A DNA stretch of 64,000 nt from Thioalkalivibrio nitratireducens (GCA_011390385.1 JAABSN010000001.1:16220-80219); one strand, 5' to 3'. Counted from the first letter of the stretch, positions 20,759-31,880 are shown. Notes: generated by a model from the sequence alone, not told the origin. Made by a program: numbers and translations.

Positions 20759-22114
20759 TTGTTTGAGCGCCCCGAAAGCGGCGACCGTGCCCTGCTGGTC
20801 GCGCTTGCGATCGGCGAAACCGTTGATTTTTCGGCGCAGACCCGGGAGTTCAGGGACCTGGCCGAGTCGGCGGGTGCCGAGGTGGTCGACGTCATTACCG
20901 GCACCCGCCGGCAGCCCGATTCGCGGTTTTTCGTCGGCTCCGGCAAGGCCGACGAGATTGCCGCGGCCGTCGCCGCCAGCGGTGCCGACGTGGCGATCTT
21001 CAACCACCCACTGTCGCCCAGCCAGGAACGCAATCTGGAACGGCATCTGCAATGCCGGGTGCTGGATCGTTCCGGGCTGATCCTCGATATCTTTGCGCAG
21101 CGAGCGCGGTCCCACGAGGGCAAGCTGCAGGTGGAGCTGGCGCAGCTGCGGCACATGTCCACGCGCCTCGTTCGCGGTTGGACCCACCTGGAGCGCCAGA
21201 AGGGCGGGATCGGCCTGCGTGGACCCGGTGAGACGCAGCTCGAGACCGACCGGCGGCTGCTGGCCGGGCGCATCAAGCATATCGAGCGGCGCCTGGACAG
21301 AGTCCAGCGGACCCGGGAACAGGGTCGGCAGGCACGTCGGCGCAATGAGACTCCGACCGTCGCGCTGGTGGGTTATACCAACGCGGGCAAGTCCACGTTA
21401 TTCAATCGGTTGACCGAGGCCCGGGTCTATGCCGCGGATCAGCTGTTCGCTACGCTGGATCCGACGTTGCGGCGCGTCGACCTTGCTCCGCACCGGTCGG
21501 TGATTCTCGCCGACACCGTCGGGTTCATCCGTGATCTGCCGCATGAGTTGATCGCCGCGTTCAAGGCGACCTTGACCGAGACCCGCGAGGCGGCATTGCT
21601 TCTGCACGTGATCGATGCCTCGGATCCCGAGCGCGATGCCCAGATCGAACAGGTCGAGGGCGTGCTCGCCGAAATCGGCGCCGAGGATGTACCGGTCTGG
21701 CGCATTTTCAACAAGATCGACCAGTTGCCCGCAGCCGACAGCGGGGAACCGGTCGGGTTTGGGGATGATGCGCTATGGCTTTCGGCGGTAACGGGCAGGG
21801 GCGTGCCGGAATTGGAACAGCGGCTGGCGAGCCATTTCACGGAAGCCGTTTTTCAGGGATGGGTGTCGTTGCCAGCCGCAGCGGGAAGGCTGCGCAGCCG
21901 GCTGTTTGCCGAAAAGGCGGTTCAGTCGGAGCAGACCGGAGCGGAAGGGATGATGTATCTGCGTCTGAATCTTCCGGAGCGGTCGCTGCGCGCGCTGTTG
22001 CGCGAGGCGGGGATCGACGCTGACCCGGAAGAACTCCGCATCGATCCGCCTGATTGGACGGACTCCGGGACTGAACCGGTTCTTGCTGCGACCCATGGAG
22101 CGGATCATCAGTAG
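20759..22114 (+). CDS. hflX: Ribosome-associated GTPase HflX
   Basis: HflX splits stalled ribosomes under stress. From a TTG start the product has 451 residues: the N-terminal HflX domain with VDVITGTRRQPDSRFFVGSG, a coiled-coil linker containing GGIGLRGPGETQLETDRR, and a G domain with G1 GYTNAGKSTLFN, G3 DTVGFIRDLPHELIAAF and G4 FNKIDQL. It follows hfq as in other gammaproteobacteria, but hflK and hflC do not follow here; tRNA-Leu and tig come next. Confidence 0.94.
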   Translation: MFERPESGDRALLVALAIGETVDFSAQTREFRDLAESAGAEVVDVITGTRRQPDSRFFVGSGKADEIAAAVAASGADVAIFNHPLSPSQERNLERHLQCRVLDRSGLILDIFAQRARSHEGKLQVELAQLRHMSTRLVRGWTHLERQKGGIGLRGPGETQLETDRRLLAGRIKHIERRLDRVQRTREQGRQARRRNETPTVALVGYTNAGKSTLFNRLTEARVYAADQLFATLDPTLRRVDLAPHRSVILADTVGFIRDLPHELIAAFKATLTETREAALLLHVIDASDPERDAQIEQVEGVLAEIGAEDVPVWRIFNKIDQLPAADSGEPVGFGDDALWLSAVTGRGVPELEQRLASHFTEAVFQGWVSLPAAAGRLRSRLFAEKAVQSEQTGAEGMMYLRLNLPERSLRALLREAGIDADPEELRIDPPDWTDSGTEPVLAATHGADHQ

Positions 22115-22162
22115 CACCGTGTCCGGGCTGGCCATGCACCGGATGATCTGCATCCCGGCAAA

Positions 22163-22191
22163 GTGACGTCAACGACCCAACGAGATACACT
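22163..22191 (+). promoter_or_regulatory. Promoter of tRNA-Leu(TAG)
   Basis: GTGACG (22163-22168), a 17-base spacer and TACACT (22186-22191) stand 26 bases before the tRNA. This is a close sigma-70 match at the expected distance. Confidence 0.55.
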
Positions 22192-22216
22192 AGAGGGTCA
22201 TGCCCGGTGCTGGCAG

Positions 22217-22301
<85 letters not shown>

Positions 22302-22382
22302 TTCCGACAGCTTGATTGAACCCCAATGGCGCGCCCGGATGGCGTGCTTTTTCGAATTTCCGATTTTACGCGAGGCCATCTG

Positions 22383-23690
22383 ATGCAAGTTTCTGTTGAA
22401 GCCACCGGCAGCCTGGACCGAAAGATGACGGTGCAGTTTCCGCCTGACCGGGTCGATTCCGAGGTGGAAAAACGGTTGAAGGCTCTGACCAGGCGGGTGC
22501 GTATCGATGGCTTCCGGCCCGGGAAAGTGCCGTTGAAGATCGTTCAGCAGCGTTACGGTGCCGGTGTATACCAGGAGGTGCTCAGCGAGGTGCTGCAGCA
22601 CAGCTACCGTGAGGCCATCGAGCAGGAGGGTCTGGTGCCGGCCGGCGGACCCAACATCGAACCGAAGATGATGGAACCAGGCAAGCCGATCGAATATGTG
22701 GCTTCCTTTCAGGTGTTTCCCGAGGTTTCGGTGGCCGACCTGTCGGATGTCGAGATCGAGCGGCCGCAGGCGGAAATCGCTGCCGAGGATGTCGAGCGTG
22801 TGATCGATTCGCTGCGCAAGCAGCAGCGTGGCTGGACCGAAGTCGAGCGCGCGGCCGCGGAAGGCGACCGGGTCACACTCGATTTTGTCGGGACGCTGAA
22901 CGGCGAACCCTTTGACGGCGGCATGGCGGAGGGGTTTTCCGTCGAGGTCGGTGCCGGAAGGCTGCTGCCGGATTTCGAGGCGCAGCTCACGGGTGTGGAA
23001 CAAGGGACGGAGAAGACGATCGATGTGACCTTCCCCGAAGATTACCCTGCCGACAACCTGAAGGGACAAACGGTACAGTTCGCTCTGAAAATCAACAAGA
23101 TTGAAGAGCCGCGTCTGCCCGACGTCGATGCCGATTTTGCGCGTGCCTTCGGCGTCGCGGACGGCGATGTGGACCGGCTGCGCGAAGAAGTACGGGCAAA
23201 CATGGCTCGGGAACTCGGCCAGAACATCAAGGGTCGAGTGAAGAAGCAGGTGATGGACGTCCTGGTCGAGAAACATGACTTCGATCTGCCGGTGAGCCTG
23301 GTACGGGGTGAGATCGAGCGCCTGCGCAAGGAAACCGAGGACCGTTTCGGCGGGGCAAAACAGTCACAGCCGTTGCCGGACTCGCTGTTCGAGGAAGAGG
23401 CTCGGCGCCGGGTTCGTCTCGGCCTGATCGTGCGCGCGATCATCGACGCCGAGAAGATCGAAGTTGACCGTGACCGCCTCGATGCCGAGCTCGAAACCAT
23501 GGCACAGACCTACGAGGATCCCGAGGAAGTGAAAAGACACTATCGGTCCAACCCCCAGGCGATGGCGAGTATCGAATCCCTGGTGATCGAGGATCAGGTG
23601 GTGGACTGGGCGCTGGCGCAGATGAAGGTGACAGACCAGCCCAGTACTTTCGACGCCCTGATGAATCCGAACAAGGAGCCGACCGAATGA
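22383..23690 (+). CDS. tig: Trigger factor (ribosome-bound chaperone, peptidyl-prolyl isomerase)
   Basis: Trigger factor binds nascent chains at the ribosome exit. The 435-residue product has the N-terminal ribosome-binding domain ([20 protein letters not shown], a form of the GFRxGKxP signature), an FKBP-type PPIase domain (about 150-245, [18 protein letters not shown]) and a helical C-terminal chaperone domain. The ATG at 22383 is preferred over the one at 22326 because [15 protein letters not shown] matches family N-termini. It is the first gene of the tig-clpP-clpX-lon-hupB cluster and overlaps clpP by four bases. Confidence 0.96.
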   Translation: MQVSVEATGSLDRKMTVQFPPDRVDSEVEKRLKALTRRVRIDGFRPGKVPLKIVQQRYGAGVYQEVLSEVLQHSYREAIEQEGLVPAGGPNIEPKMMEPGKPIEYVASFQVFPEVSVADLSDVEIERPQAEIAAEDVERVIDSLRKQQRGWTEVERAAAEGDRVTLDFVGTLNGEPFDGGMAEGFSVEVGAGRLLPDFEAQLTGVEQGTEKTIDVTFPEDYPADNLKGQTVQFALKINKIEEPRLPDVDADFARAFGVADGDVDRLREEVRANMARELGQNIKGRVKKQVMDVLVEKHDFDLPVSLVRGEIERLRKETEDRFGGAKQSQPLPDSLFEEEARRRVRLGLIVRAIIDAEKIEVDRDRLDAELETMAQTYEDPEEVKRHYRSNPQAMASIESLVIEDQVVDWALAQMKVTDQPSTFDALMNPNKEPTE

Positions 23691-24331
23691 CACAACCTCT
23701 TGCGGGAATGGGGGCACAACACACCCAGGCGTTGAATCTGGTGCCGATGGTGGTTGAGCAGACCGCGCGCGGCGAGCGCGCCTACGACATCTACTCCCGG
23801 CTGCTGAAGGATCGGGTGGTGTTCTGCGTGGGCCCGGTCGAGGACTACATGGCCAACGTGATCGTGGCGCAGCTGCTGTTTCTGGAGTCGGAGAATCCCG
23901 ACAAGGAGATCAGTCTGTACATCAACTCGCCGGGTGGCGCGGTGACTGCGGGTATGGCGATCTACGACACCATGCAATTCATCCAGCCGGCCGTCAGCAC
24001 GCTCTGCGTGGGGCAGGCGGCAAGCATGGGGGCGGTCTTGCTGGCAGGCGGAGCACCCGGCAAGCGCTATTGCCTGCGGCACTCACGCGTGATGGTGCAC
24101 CAGCCTCTGGGTGGATATCAGGGACAGGCGACCGATATCGATATTCACGCGCGCGAAATCCTGAAGATCCGTGAGGAGCTCAATCAGATCCTGGCGCATC
24201 ATTCGGGACAGTCGGTCGAAACCATTCGCAACGATACCGAACGCGACCGCTTCATGACCGCGCCCGAGGCCAGGGAATATGGCCTGATCGACCATGTCCT
24301 TGAAAAGCGTGAGGTCAAGCCAAGCAAATAG
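23687..24331 (+). CDS. clpP: ATP-dependent Clp protease proteolytic subunit ClpP
   Basis: ClpP is the tetradecameric serine peptidase that degrades proteins unfolded by ClpX or ClpA. The 214-residue product has the full triad: Ser113 ([11 protein letters not shown]), His138 (MVHQPLGG) and Asp187 (ERDRFM). An N-terminal propeptide of about 15 residues is likely, as in Escherichia coli. Its ATG overlaps the tig stop. Confidence 0.97.
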   Translation: MTQPLAGMGAQHTQALNLVPMVVEQTARGERAYDIYSRLLKDRVVFCVGPVEDYMANVIVAQLLFLESENPDKEISLYINSPGGAVTAGMAIYDTMQFIQPAVSTLCVGQAASMGAVLLAGGAPGKRYCLRHSRVMVHQPLGGYQGQATDIDIHAREILKIREELNQILAHHSGQSVETIRNDTERDRFMTAPEAREYGLIDHVLEKREVKPSK

Positions 24332-24428
24332 GCCGCAACCAACCCGATGACGAGCCGGCTCGCTTGCATCGGGGTCCCAAACGGGGCATTTTGAAGTCGG
24401 CTGACAATTCGCAACCCGAGGCATACGG

Positions 24429-25706
24429 ATGAGCGACGACAAATCTCCTCGCAACGACGGCAAGTTGCTCTACTGCTCTTTCTGCGGAAAGAGTCAGCAC
24501 GAGGTACGGAAACTCATCGCCGGGCCTTCCGTGTTCATTTGTGATGAATGCGTTGAGCTCTGTAATGACATCATTCGCGAGGAAATGCAGGAGGCCGGCC
24601 ATGCCGAGCGCGACTCATTGCCCAAGCCCCGCGAAATCCGGGGCATTCTCGACGAATACGTGATCGGGCAGGATTCGGCGAAGAAGATCCTGTCCGTGGC
24701 TGTGTACAATCATTACAAGCGTCTCGAGGCAAAATCCGGTAAGGATGAGGTCGAACTGTCGAAATCCAATATCCTTCTGATCGGTCCGACCGGATCCGGG
24801 AAGACATTGCTGGCGGAGACCCTGGCGCGTGTCCTGAATGTGCCGTTCACCATCGCCGACGCAACCACGCTGACCGAGGCCGGTTACGTCGGGGAAGACG
24901 TCGAGAACATCATTCAGAAGCTGTTGCAGAAGAGCGATTACGACGTCGAAAAGGCGGAAACCGGAATCGTCTACATTGACGAAATCGACAAGATCTCGAG
25001 AAAGTCCGACAACCCGTCGATCACCCGCGACGTGTCCGGTGAGGGTGTGCAGCAGGCGTTGCTCAAACTGATCGAGGGGACGACCGCGTCGGTGCCTCCG
25101 CAGGGAGGACGCAAGCATCCCCAGCAGGAATTCCTGCAGGTGGACACCCGAAATATCCTCTTCATCTGTGGCGGTGCGTTTTCCGGGCTCGAGAAGGTCA
25201 TTCAGCAACGTGCGGAAAAGGGCGGTATCGGCTTTTCGGCGGAAGTTCGTTCCAGGGACAAGCACACCTCCGGAAGCGGCTGGTTGACCCGGCTGGAGTC
25301 CGAGGACCTCGTGCGCTATGGCCTCATCCCCGAATTCGTCGGGCGGTTGCCGGTTCAGGCCACGCTGGAGGAACTGGATGTCGAGGCTCTGATCACGATT
25401 CTGACGCAGCCGCGTAATGCACTGGTCAAGCAATACGCCCGGCTGTTCGAGATGGAGGGCGTCGAACTCGAGTTCCGCGAGGACGCGCTTGGAGCGATTG
25501 CGCGCAAGGCAATGGAGCGCAAGACCGGTGCCCGCGGACTACGTTCGATCATGGAGAACATCCTGCTCGACACCATGTATGAGTTGCCATCCATGGAAAA
25601 CGTCAGCAAGGTCGTGATCGACGAGGCCGTGATCCGAGGCGATGCCGAGCCCTACCTGATCTACGAGAACGCCAATTTCGCCAAGAAGGCCGCGTCGGAT
25701 TCCTGA
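24429..25706 (+). CDS. clpX: ATP-dependent unfoldase ClpX
   Basis: ClpX is the AAA+ ring that feeds ClpP. The 425-residue product has an N-terminal zinc-binding domain (Cys16, Cys19, Cys38, Cys41), Walker [16 protein letters not shown], Walker [10 protein letters not shown], the pore-loop region following YVGEDVEN, and the IGF-type ClpP-binding segment ([11 protein letters not shown]). It lies 97 bases after clpP and is read in the same direction. Confidence 0.97.
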   Translation: MSDDKSPRNDGKLLYCSFCGKSQHEVRKLIAGPSVFICDECVELCNDIIREEMQEAGHAERDSLPKPREIRGILDEYVIGQDSAKKILSVAVYNHYKRLEAKSGKDEVELSKSNILLIGPTGSGKTLLAETLARVLNVPFTIADATTLTEAGYVGEDVENIIQKLLQKSDYDVEKAETGIVYIDEIDKISRKSDNPSITRDVSGEGVQQALLKLIEGTTASVPPQGGRKHPQQEFLQVDTRNILFICGGAFSGLEKVIQQRAEKGGIGFSAEVRSRDKHTSGSGWLTRLESEDLVRYGLIPEFVGRLPVQATLEELDVEALITILTQPRNALVKQYARLFEMEGVELEFREDALGAIARKAMERKTGARGLRSIMENILLDTMYELPSMENVSKVVIDEAVIRGDAEPYLIYENANFAKKAASDS

Positions 25707-26154
25707 AGGGCTGCTCTTCTGCGACCCGGGCAGAACATCTGTTCCGGGTCGCTGTCCATTGGGTTAGGTTCACATAAAAGGGTATTCCGCGGGTTGCAGT
25801 GGGACGCAAGTCCTACAGCAGCGGTATCACACGGGCGTCGGCGCCGAAGTGCCATGGCCTCGATCGATGTATTTGATGGGTGTCTCGCGATTTCCCTGTT
25901 CCTGGTGGCGCATCGAGCCATGGCAGTTGACGCGCAGGTCATGCCGATGCCCGACGTGGGCGACGCGCAGGCGCCCTGCCCTCCGGCCGGGCGGTTCTCG
26001 TGGTCGGAAGTCGTCGCCCCGTCACAATGACCGTGAACATGGAGATCACGTGTAGTGCGCGTGAACCCGCAAGAGTCCGTCATGCGCCCTTGAAAACGGC
26101 TCGATCATCCCAAGACTAGACTATTCACGTATCGCTGACCCTCGAGGGGATCCC
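25707..26154. other. clpX-lon intergenic region with hairpin
   Basis: A 448-base gap. A hairpin follows clpX closely: GCGACCCGG (25721-25729) pairs with CCGGGTCGC (25744-25752) across a 14-base loop, without a T-run, so it may act as a weak or Rho-assisted terminator. Frames in the middle of the gap show no recognisable protein. TTGAAA at 26090-26095 upstream of lon could belong to a heat-shock or housekeeping promoter, but no partner element fits well. Confidence 0.5.
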
Positions 26155-28602
26155 ATGACTCAGAAGACCAGCTCCTCCCAGAACGATGTCGAATCGCCGG
26201 TGAAGCGGGTTGCCGTATTGCCGCTGCGCGATGTGGTGGTGTATCCACACATGGTGATTCCGCTGTTCGTCGGACGCGAAAAATCGATTCGTGCTCTGGA
26301 TTCGGCAATGGCCGAAAACAAGCAGGTGTTGCTCGTCGCCCAGAAAAGCGCCGAGATCGACGAACCTGGGTCCGGGGACCTGCACGAGATTGGTACCCTG
26401 GGCAACATCCTGCAGTTGCTGCGGCTGCCCGATGGCACCATCAAGGTTTTGGTCGAGGGTGCGCAACGGGCTCATGTGATCGACATGAGCGAAGAGGAGT
26501 CCGATTTCTTCGTCGCCAGGATTCGCCTGATGGCCGAGGAAATCGGGGCGGAAGAGCGGGAAATGGAAGTCCTCGCGCGTTCCGCGCTGAATCTTTTCGA
26601 GCAGTACATCAAACTGAACAAGAAGGTCCCGCCGGAGATCCTGACCTCACTTGCGGGTATCGACGACCCATCGCGACTGGCCGACACCATCGCCGCGCAT
26701 ATGTCGCTGAAGCTGGACGAGAAGCAGAAGGTGCTCGAGATCGCCAGCGTGAAGGATCGTCTCGAGCACCTCATCGCCCAGATCGAAGGCGAAATGGACG
26801 TGCTGCAGATCGAGAAGCGCATTCGCGGCCGCGTGAAGCAGCAAATGGAGAAGTCGCAGCGCGAGTACTATCTGAACGAGCAGATGAAGGCGATCCAGAA
26901 GGAACTGGGTGACATGGAAGACGCGCCGAACGAGGCCGAGGAACTCGCGCGCAAGATTGACAAGGCCGGCATGCCCAAGGAGGCCAAGAAGAAGGCACTT
27001 GCCGAACTGAACAAACTGAAAATGATGTCGCCGATGTCTGCCGAGGCCACGGTGGTCCGCAGTTACATCGACTGGCTGGTGAATGTGCCGTGGAAGAAGC
27101 GGACCAAGGTCAGCCAGGATCTGGCCGCGGCGGAAAAGGTTCTCAACGAGGACCACTACGGCCTGGAAGAGGTCAAGGAGCGTATCCTCGAATACCTGGC
27201 CGTTCAGACCCGTGTGCGCAAGATGAAAGGACCCATCCTGTGCCTGGTGGGCCCCCCAGGCGTCGGCAAGACGTCGCTCGGTCAGTCGATTGCCCGCGCG
27301 ACCAATCGGAAGTTCACGCGGATGGCACTGGGCGGCGTGCGTGATGAAGCCGAGATTCGTGGCCACCGCCGCACCTATATCGGCTCATTGCCGGGCAAGA
27401 TCGTGCAGAACCTGTCCAAGGTTGGTGTGCGTAATCCGTTGTTCCTCATGGACGAAATCGACAAGATGGCGATGGATTTCCGCGGCGACCCGGCGTCGGC
27501 ACTGCTCGAAGTGCTGGATCCGGAGCAGAATCACACCTTCAGCGATCACTATCTCGAGGTGGATTTCGACCTGTCGGATGTGCTGTTCGTGGCCACGGCC
27601 AACAGCATGAATATTCCCGGCCCACTCCTGGATCGGATGGAGGTCATTCGCCTGTCGGGGTACACCGAGGACGAGAAGATCAACATCGCGCGGAATTATC
27701 TGATCAAGAAGCAGATCGAGGCCAACGGCCTGAGCAACGACGAAATCCAGATCGGCGACAATGTGATCCGGGATATCGTTCGATACTACACGCGTGAGGC
27801 GGGGGTGCGTTCGCTGGAACGCGAAATAGCGAAGATCTGCCGCAAGGTAGTGAAGCTGCGGCTGCTGGGCAAGGACAAGTCCAAGACGACCCAGGTCACG
27901 CCGAAGAGCCTCGAACGTTATCTGGGCGTGCGCCGGTTCCGCTTCGGTCTGGCAGAGGAGAACGATCAGGTCGGTCAGGTCACGGGTCTGGCCTGGACCG
28001 AGGTCGGGGGCGAGTTGCTGACCATCGAATCGTCTGTCGTCCCGGGCAAGGGCAAGACCCTGCAGACCGGAAAACTCGGCGACGTGATGCAGGAATCCAT
28101 CCATGCAGCGCTCACTGTGGTGCGCAGTCGGGCGGCCGCACTGGGCTTGCCGGAGAATTTCCACGAAAAGAGCGATCTGCATATCCATGTACCCGAAGGC
28201 GCGACACCCAAGGACGGCCCGAGTGCGGGGATCGGTATGTGTACCGCGATCGTCTCGGCTCTGACCGGAATTCCTGTTCGCGCCGATGTTGCGATGACCG
28301 GCGAGATCACGCTCCGCGGTCAGGTCCTGCCCATCGGCGGATTGAAGGAAAAGCTGCTGGCGGCCCACCGAGGTGGCATCCGAGTTGTCCTGATCCCGGA
28401 AGAAAACGAGAAGGATCTCGTCGATATTCCGAAGAATATCAAGGCGAAACTCGACATCCGCCCCGTGCGCTGGATCGACGAGGTGTTGGCGGTTGCATTG
28501 ACTCGGATGCCGGAAGCAATCAACAGCGAGCCGTCGCCCAAAGTGCCTGAGGTGGCCAAGAGTGGCAGCGAACCGCGCCGAAGGAACGTGCGCCACCACT
28601 AG
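26155..28602 (+). CDS. lon: ATP-dependent protease Lon
   Basis: Lon degrades misfolded and regulatory proteins. The 815-residue product has the N-terminal substrate-binding domain ([20 protein letters not shown]), an AAA+ domain with Walker [16 protein letters not shown] and Walker [12 protein letters not shown], and a C-terminal protease domain with the Ser690/Lys733 dyad ([10 protein letters not shown] and [13 protein letters not shown]). The length is normal for LonA. Order clpX-lon-hupB is conserved. Confidence 0.97.
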   Translation: MTQKTSSSQNDVESPVKRVAVLPLRDVVVYPHMVIPLFVGREKSIRALDSAMAENKQVLLVAQKSAEIDEPGSGDLHEIGTLGNILQLLRLPDGTIKVLVEGAQRAHVIDMSEEESDFFVARIRLMAEEIGAEEREMEVLARSALNLFEQYIKLNKKVPPEILTSLAGIDDPSRLADTIAAHMSLKLDEKQKVLEIASVKDRLEHLIAQIEGEMDVLQIEKRIRGRVKQQMEKSQREYYLNEQMKAIQKELGDMEDAPNEAEELARKIDKAGMPKEAKKKALAELNKLKMMSPMSAEATVVRSYIDWLVNVPWKKRTKVSQDLAAAEKVLNEDHYGLEEVKERILEYLAVQTRVRKMKGPILCLVGPPGVGKTSLGQSIARATNRKFTRMALGGVRDEAEIRGHRRTYIGSLPGKIVQNLSKVGVRNPLFLMDEIDKMAMDFRGDPASALLEVLDPEQNHTFSDHYLEVDFDLSDVLFVATANSMNIPGPLLDRMEVIRLSGYTEDEKINIARNYLIKKQIEANGLSNDEIQIGDNVIRDIVRYYTREAGVRSLEREIAKICRKVVKLRLLGKDKSKTTQVTPKSLERYLGVRRFRFGLAEENDQVGQVTGLAWTEVGGELLTIESSVVPGKGKTLQTGKLGDVMQESIHAALTVVRSRAAALGLPENFHEKSDLHIHVPEGATPKDGPSAGIGMCTAIVSALTGIPVRADVAMTGEITLRGQVLPIGGLKEKLLAAHRGGIRVVLIPEENEKDLVDIPKNIKAKLDIRPVRWIDEVLAVALTRMPEAINSEPSPKVPEVAKSGSEPRRRNVRHH

Positions 28603-28627
28603 AAAGCGCAACAAATCGTGTCAATTT

Positions 28628-28668
28628 CGGCCGCAGGCGTCTATTCTTCGCTTGCGGCCGGTTTTTTT
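28628..28668 (+). terminator. Intrinsic terminator after lon
   Basis: CGGCCGCA (28628-28635) pairs with TGCGGCCG (28653-28660), followed by G and seven T (28662-28668). This is a standard Rho-independent terminator 26 bases after the lon stop. Confidence 0.88.
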
Positions 28669-28842
28669 GTCCAGGGTGCGCGATAACGCGCTTGCCAGAG
28701 GCCGGCATGAGCGATAAGAATAGGGCAGCAACTCCAAATCATTCGTTGGGGGCCGACTCAGGGGCTCCGTTCTCTGGAGCCGTCGTGAAAGTCAGCGTGG
28801 TATGGCCCCCTTTCTACACCCAATAAAAAAGGAATCCCGTGC

Positions 28843-29115
28843 ATGAATAAATCCGAACTGATCGAAGCCATTGCCGAGAAGGCCGATGTGCCCAAGGCTC
28901 AAGCCAGCCGTGTCCTCGACGCCATGGCCAGTGTGGTGGGTGATGCTCTTGCCGACGGTGCGCAGGTGTCCATGGTGGGTTTTGGCACGTTTCTCGTTCG
29001 CGAGCGCCCTGCGCGCAGCGGCCGCAACCCCCGTACCGGTGAAACCATCAAGATTGCGGCTTCGAAGAGCCCTGCTTTCAAGGCTGGAAAAGCACTCAAG
29101 GATCGCGTAAACTAG
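28843..29115 (+). CDS. hupB: DNA-binding protein HU-beta
   Basis: A 90-residue histone-like protein starting [20 protein letters not shown], with the conserved [21 protein letters not shown] segment that forms the DNA-embracing arm, and ending [11 protein letters not shown] bends and compacts DNA as a dimer. A Shine-Dalgarno (AAAAAGGAA) precedes the ATG. It follows lon, as in most gammaproteobacteria. Confidence 0.97.
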   Translation: MNKSELIEAIAEKADVPKAQASRVLDAMASVVGDALADGAQVSMVGFGTFLVRERPARSGRNPRTGETIKIAASKSPAFKAGKALKDRVN

Positions 29116-29126
29116 CGCGCTTCGCT

Positions 29127-29202
29127 GGGTGCTTAGCTCAGCTGGTAGAGCGTCGCCCTTACAAGGCGAATGTCGGCGGTTCGATCCCGTCAGCACCCAC
29201 CA
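29127..29202 (+). tRNA. tRNA-Val (anticodon TAC)
   Basis: A 76-base cloverleaf. The acceptor GGGTGCT pairs with AGCACCC (29192-29198); the anticodon loop CTTACAA gives TAC, Val; CCA is encoded. It starts 11 bases after hupB, so it may be processed from the hupB transcript. Confidence 0.97.
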
Positions 29203-29225
29203 AAAAGAAAGGTGGAAATAGATCT

Positions 29226-29302
29226 GGAGCGGTAGTTCAGTTGGTTAGAATACCGGCCTGTCACGCCGGGGGTCGCGGGTTCGAGTCCCGTCCGCTCCGC
29301 CA
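29226..29302 (+). tRNA. tRNA-Asp (anticodon GTC)
   Basis: A 77-base cloverleaf. The acceptor GGAGCGG pairs with CCGCTCC (29292-29298); the loop CTGTCAC gives GTC, Asp; discriminator G and encoded CCA. It lies 23 bases after tRNA-Val, in the same transcript. Confidence 0.97.
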
Positions 29303-29311
29303 ACATTCAAG

Positions 29312-29336
29312 AAAAGGCGCCTCCGGGCGCCTTTTT
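29312..29336 (+). terminator. Terminator after tRNA-Asp
   Basis: AAAAGGCGCC, a TCCG loop, then GGCGCCTTTTT. With A-run and T-run on either side it can work in both directions; the convergent coq7 gene ends about 45 bases further on. Confidence 0.88.
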
Positions 29337-29379
29337 CCTGTGCGCAAAAGGTTGGCTCAGAACCTGTGGCAGTTCACCG

Positions 29380-30021
29380 TCAAATCCAGTAGGCGGTTCG
29401 GGTCATCACGCCGGCGACTGCAGGCATCAGCAGCTTGCTGACGGGCCAGGGTAGAGGTTGCCCCCCAAGATCCATTGCGGCTACGCCGTGTTCCACTTCC
29501 TCCTGCTTCATCTGCAGCAGAATGGCGGCTGAAGCGTGATCCTGGGGCGGCAGACGCTGCAGGTGTCGATCCAGGTGCTGTTCGACCTGGCGTTCGGTCT
29601 CGTCGACGAAGCCAAGGCTGTAGCGATCACCGGCGAGCCCTGCTGCCGCACCCATCGCGAGTGACCCAAGGTACCAGAACGGGCTCAGAAGACTGGTCTG
29701 TACGCCCATCTGGTGAGCGCGCTCGGCACACCAATGCAGGTGATCCCCTTCCTCGCGTGCCGACTGATCGAGCCGAGCGCTGATTTCGGGCCGTCGGGAC
29801 GTGAGCATCTGGCCCTGGTAGAGCCCCTGCGCAGCGATTTCGCCCGCGTGGTTGACACGCATCAGGCGGCCCACCAGAAGGCGCTCATCGTCCTCCAGCG
29901 CAGGTTCAGCGAGTCCATGGCCCGGTGACGGCCGGCCGGTGGCGCGTGCATGTCCGGTGACAACCTTGATGAAGGCGTCGGCCTGACTCAGGAGCTTGTC
30001 GGTCAACGATAGATTGCGCAT
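29380..30021 (-). CDS. coq7: Demethoxyubiquinone monooxygenase Coq7
   Basis: Coq7 is a di-iron hydroxylase of ubiquinone synthesis that acts at C6 of the ring. The 213-residue product has the ferritin-like ligand set: HAGEIAAQG, EEGDHLHWC (ExxH) and EEVEHG (ExxH), with a hydrophobic membrane-facing helix (LGSLAMGAAAGLAG). The start MRNLSLTDKLL is preferred over an ATG ten codons upstream. Many aerobic gammaproteobacteria use Coq7 in place of UbiF. Confidence 0.94.
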   Translation of the reverse strand: MRNLSLTDKLLSQADAFIKVVTGHARATGRPSPGHGLAEPALEDDERLLVGRLMRVNHAGEIAAQGLYQGQMLTSRRPEISARLDQSAREEGDHLHWCAERAHQMGVQTSLLSPFWYLGSLAMGAAAGLAGDRYSLGFVDETERQVEQHLDRHLQRLPPQDHASAAILLQMKQEEVEHGVAAMDLGGQPLPWPVSKLLMPAVAGVMTRTAYWI

Positions 30022-30111
30022 ATCCGAATCGTATCCCGCATGGTTCGCCAATGCACCTGTGACCTGATCGCCACCCTGAAATTCCGCAAGAGTGGCCAGG
30101 AGAAATGCAGT

Positions 30112-31398
30112 CTACCGGTCGGCACCAGCGATCTTGAGGCGTTCGTGCAGGAAACGGGCCGGGGAGAGGATTCTGGGTCCGTTGCCACTTCGGTCCTGCA
30201 GAGCCCGCAGATGCACGCTGCAGCCGACATTGGGGCTGACAATCACTTCCGGGCGGGTGGCGTTGAGGGCGTCCAGCGTCTCCTGACCCAGCGGGTCGGC
30301 GCTGTCGGGTTGGGTCAGCATGGCTGTACCGGCGGCGCCGCAGCAGTTCCTGGGGGGTGCGAGAGCGACCAACTCGATCCCGGGAAGCCGCTCGAACACG
30401 CGGCGGATACCGTCGGTTTCACGCGTCACGTTGCGCAATGTACAGGGCAGATGCAGCGCAATGCGCACCGGGTCGGAGCGCCAGCGGAAGTCTTCAAGCG
30501 GAAGTCGCGCCAGGAAACCTGTCAGGCTGTTGACGCGCCCGCGCCATGCTGCCTCCGGGTATTCACGCAACTGGGCCTCGCAACCGCTATCCAGAACCAG
30601 GATCGGCTGTGTGTCACCGAACGCGATGGCGTTGATCCTGCGTAAACGGGCCGCATCGCTGGTGCGGCCCAGGTGCTGGTCGATTGCGCCACAGCAGACC
30701 TGACCCGGTGGCAGGCCAGGCCTCACGCCGAGGTCGCGCAGCAGCTGCAGGGCGGCGGCCGTGTCCGGTCCGGTGAAAAAGGCATCCATGCAACCGGCGA
30801 AGACCAATACGTCGGACGGCCCTGTGGGAGCAAGTGACTTCAGGTGTGGCATCCGTGCCAATGATGGCCCAGTGTGGCGCAGCAGGCGTCCCAGCCGTGT
30901 TCGACCCGGTACCAGGTGCCGCAGGCGGAGACCGTGTGCAGTGCGTGCTGCAAGGGCGGCCACCTGGCGCAGGCGCCGTCGTCGCAGCGCCAGGCGTCGC
31001 CATGGACTGAACATCCGTTGCGCAAGTGCGCGCCACACGCCATAACCCCGGTTCTCCTGCAGGATACGGCGACTGCTGTCCATCAATTCGCCAAAGCGCA
31101 CGCCTGCCGGACAGATCGCCTCGCAGGAGCGGCAACCCAGGCAACCCTCGAGATGCGCGCGCAGTCGGGCGTTGTCCGGCTGGAGTCGCCCCTGCGCCAG
31201 ACCCTGCATCAGCGTGATGCGGCCACGAGGCGAGTCGCCCTCGGTGCGCTGCAGTGCGTAGGTGGGGCAATGAGGAAGACACATGCCGCAAAGCACGCAG
31301 CGGTCGGCGCCTGCGAGATCCGGAGCAAACGCTGGCCGGTGGGCTGATGATGCCTCAACGCCCGCGGGCGAGACGTGCTGGTTGTGGATCGTACTCAT
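30112..31398 (-). CDS. GlcF-like iron-sulfur protein (glycolate oxidase / HdrD family)
   Basis: A 428-residue protein with two [4Fe-4S] ferredoxin motifs (CVLCGMCLPHCPTY and CLGCRSCEAICP, within the first 100 residues) and two CCG domains (FAGCMDAFF ... GQVCCGAIDQ, and LHLPCTLRNV ... RNCCGAAG). This layout is that of GlcF, the electron-transfer subunit of glycolate oxidase, and of related lactate-oxidation subunits. No GlcD or GlcE gene is adjacent, so the electron donor is unknown. An ATG at 31431 is an alternative start. Confidence 0.85.
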   Translation of the reverse strand: MSTIHNQHVSPAGVEASSAHRPAFAPDLAGADRCVLCGMCLPHCPTYALQRTEGDSPRGRITLMQGLAQGRLQPDNARLRAHLEGCLGCRSCEAICPAGVRFGELMDSSRRILQENRGYGVWRALAQRMFSPWRRLALRRRRLRQVAALAARTAHGLRLRHLVPGRTRLGRLLRHTGPSLARMPHLKSLAPTGPSDVLVFAGCMDAFFTGPDTAAALQLLRDLGVRPGLPPGQVCCGAIDQHLGRTSDAARLRRINAIAFGDTQPILVLDSGCEAQLREYPEAAWRGRVNSLTGFLARLPLEDFRWRSDPVRIALHLPCTLRNVTRETDGIRRVFERLPGIELVALAPPRNCCGAAGTAMLTQPDSADPLGQETLDALNATRPEVIVSPNVGCSVHLRALQDRSGNGPRILSPARFLHERLKIAGADR

Positions 31399-31574
31399 CA
31401 AGCAGGCAACAGTGGGAACGTCCTTCAGCATACCAGCAGCATCGCGTCGTCGTGCTTCTCCGGCTCGCGACACGGGATTGCGGCGGCCGCGACAAGCCTT
31501 TTCCCCACGCGCAACCGCGTTGCCTGTCGCGTTGCGCACCCGGACGCTATGATGCCCAAAACAGCGGAGCTGAC

Positions 31575-31880
31575 ATGGCCTACTACGAGCGGCACATCTT
31601 TTTCTGCACCAATATCCGGGACGATGGCAACTGCTGCGAGGATCACGGTGCCAGCGAACTGCGCACGTACGCGAAGGAGCGTGCAAAGGAAATGGGTATT
31701 CACGGCCAGGGCAAGGTGCGGGTGAACACCGCCGGTTGTCTGGACCGATGCAACGAGGGTCCGGTCGCCGTGGTTTATCCCGAGGCGGTCTGGTACACCT
31801 ATCAGGACGAGCGCGATATCGACGAGATCCTGGAGGAGCACCTGCGGGACGGCCGGGTGGTCGACCGCCTTCGGATCTAG
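31575..31880 (+). CDS. Thioredoxin-fold [2Fe-2S] ferredoxin
   Basis: A 101-residue protein starting MAYYERHIFFCTN. Four cysteines are placed as in thioredoxin-like ferredoxins: Cys11, Cys20 (or 21), Cys55 and Cys59 in NTAGCLDRCNEGPVAVVYPE. Stand-alone members of this family are common in proteobacteria, and their electron partners are poorly known. It is divergent from the GlcF-like gene and precedes tRNA-Met. Confidence 0.85.
   Translation: MAYYERHIFFCTNIRDDGNCCEDHGASELRTYAKERAKEMGIHGQGKVRVNTAGCLDRCNEGPVAVVYPEAVWYTYQDERDIDEILEEHLRDGRVVDRLRI

Noticed and set aside
25661..26083. A 140-codon minus-strand frame in the clpX-lon gap
   Set aside because: No recognisable motif and overlap with the clpX end; likely chance in GC-rich DNA.
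26089..26125. Heat-shock (sigma-32) promoter before lon
   Set aside because: CTTGAAA is present, but no CCCCAT-like element lies at the right distance, and a sigma-70 reading needs a spacer of more than 20 bases.
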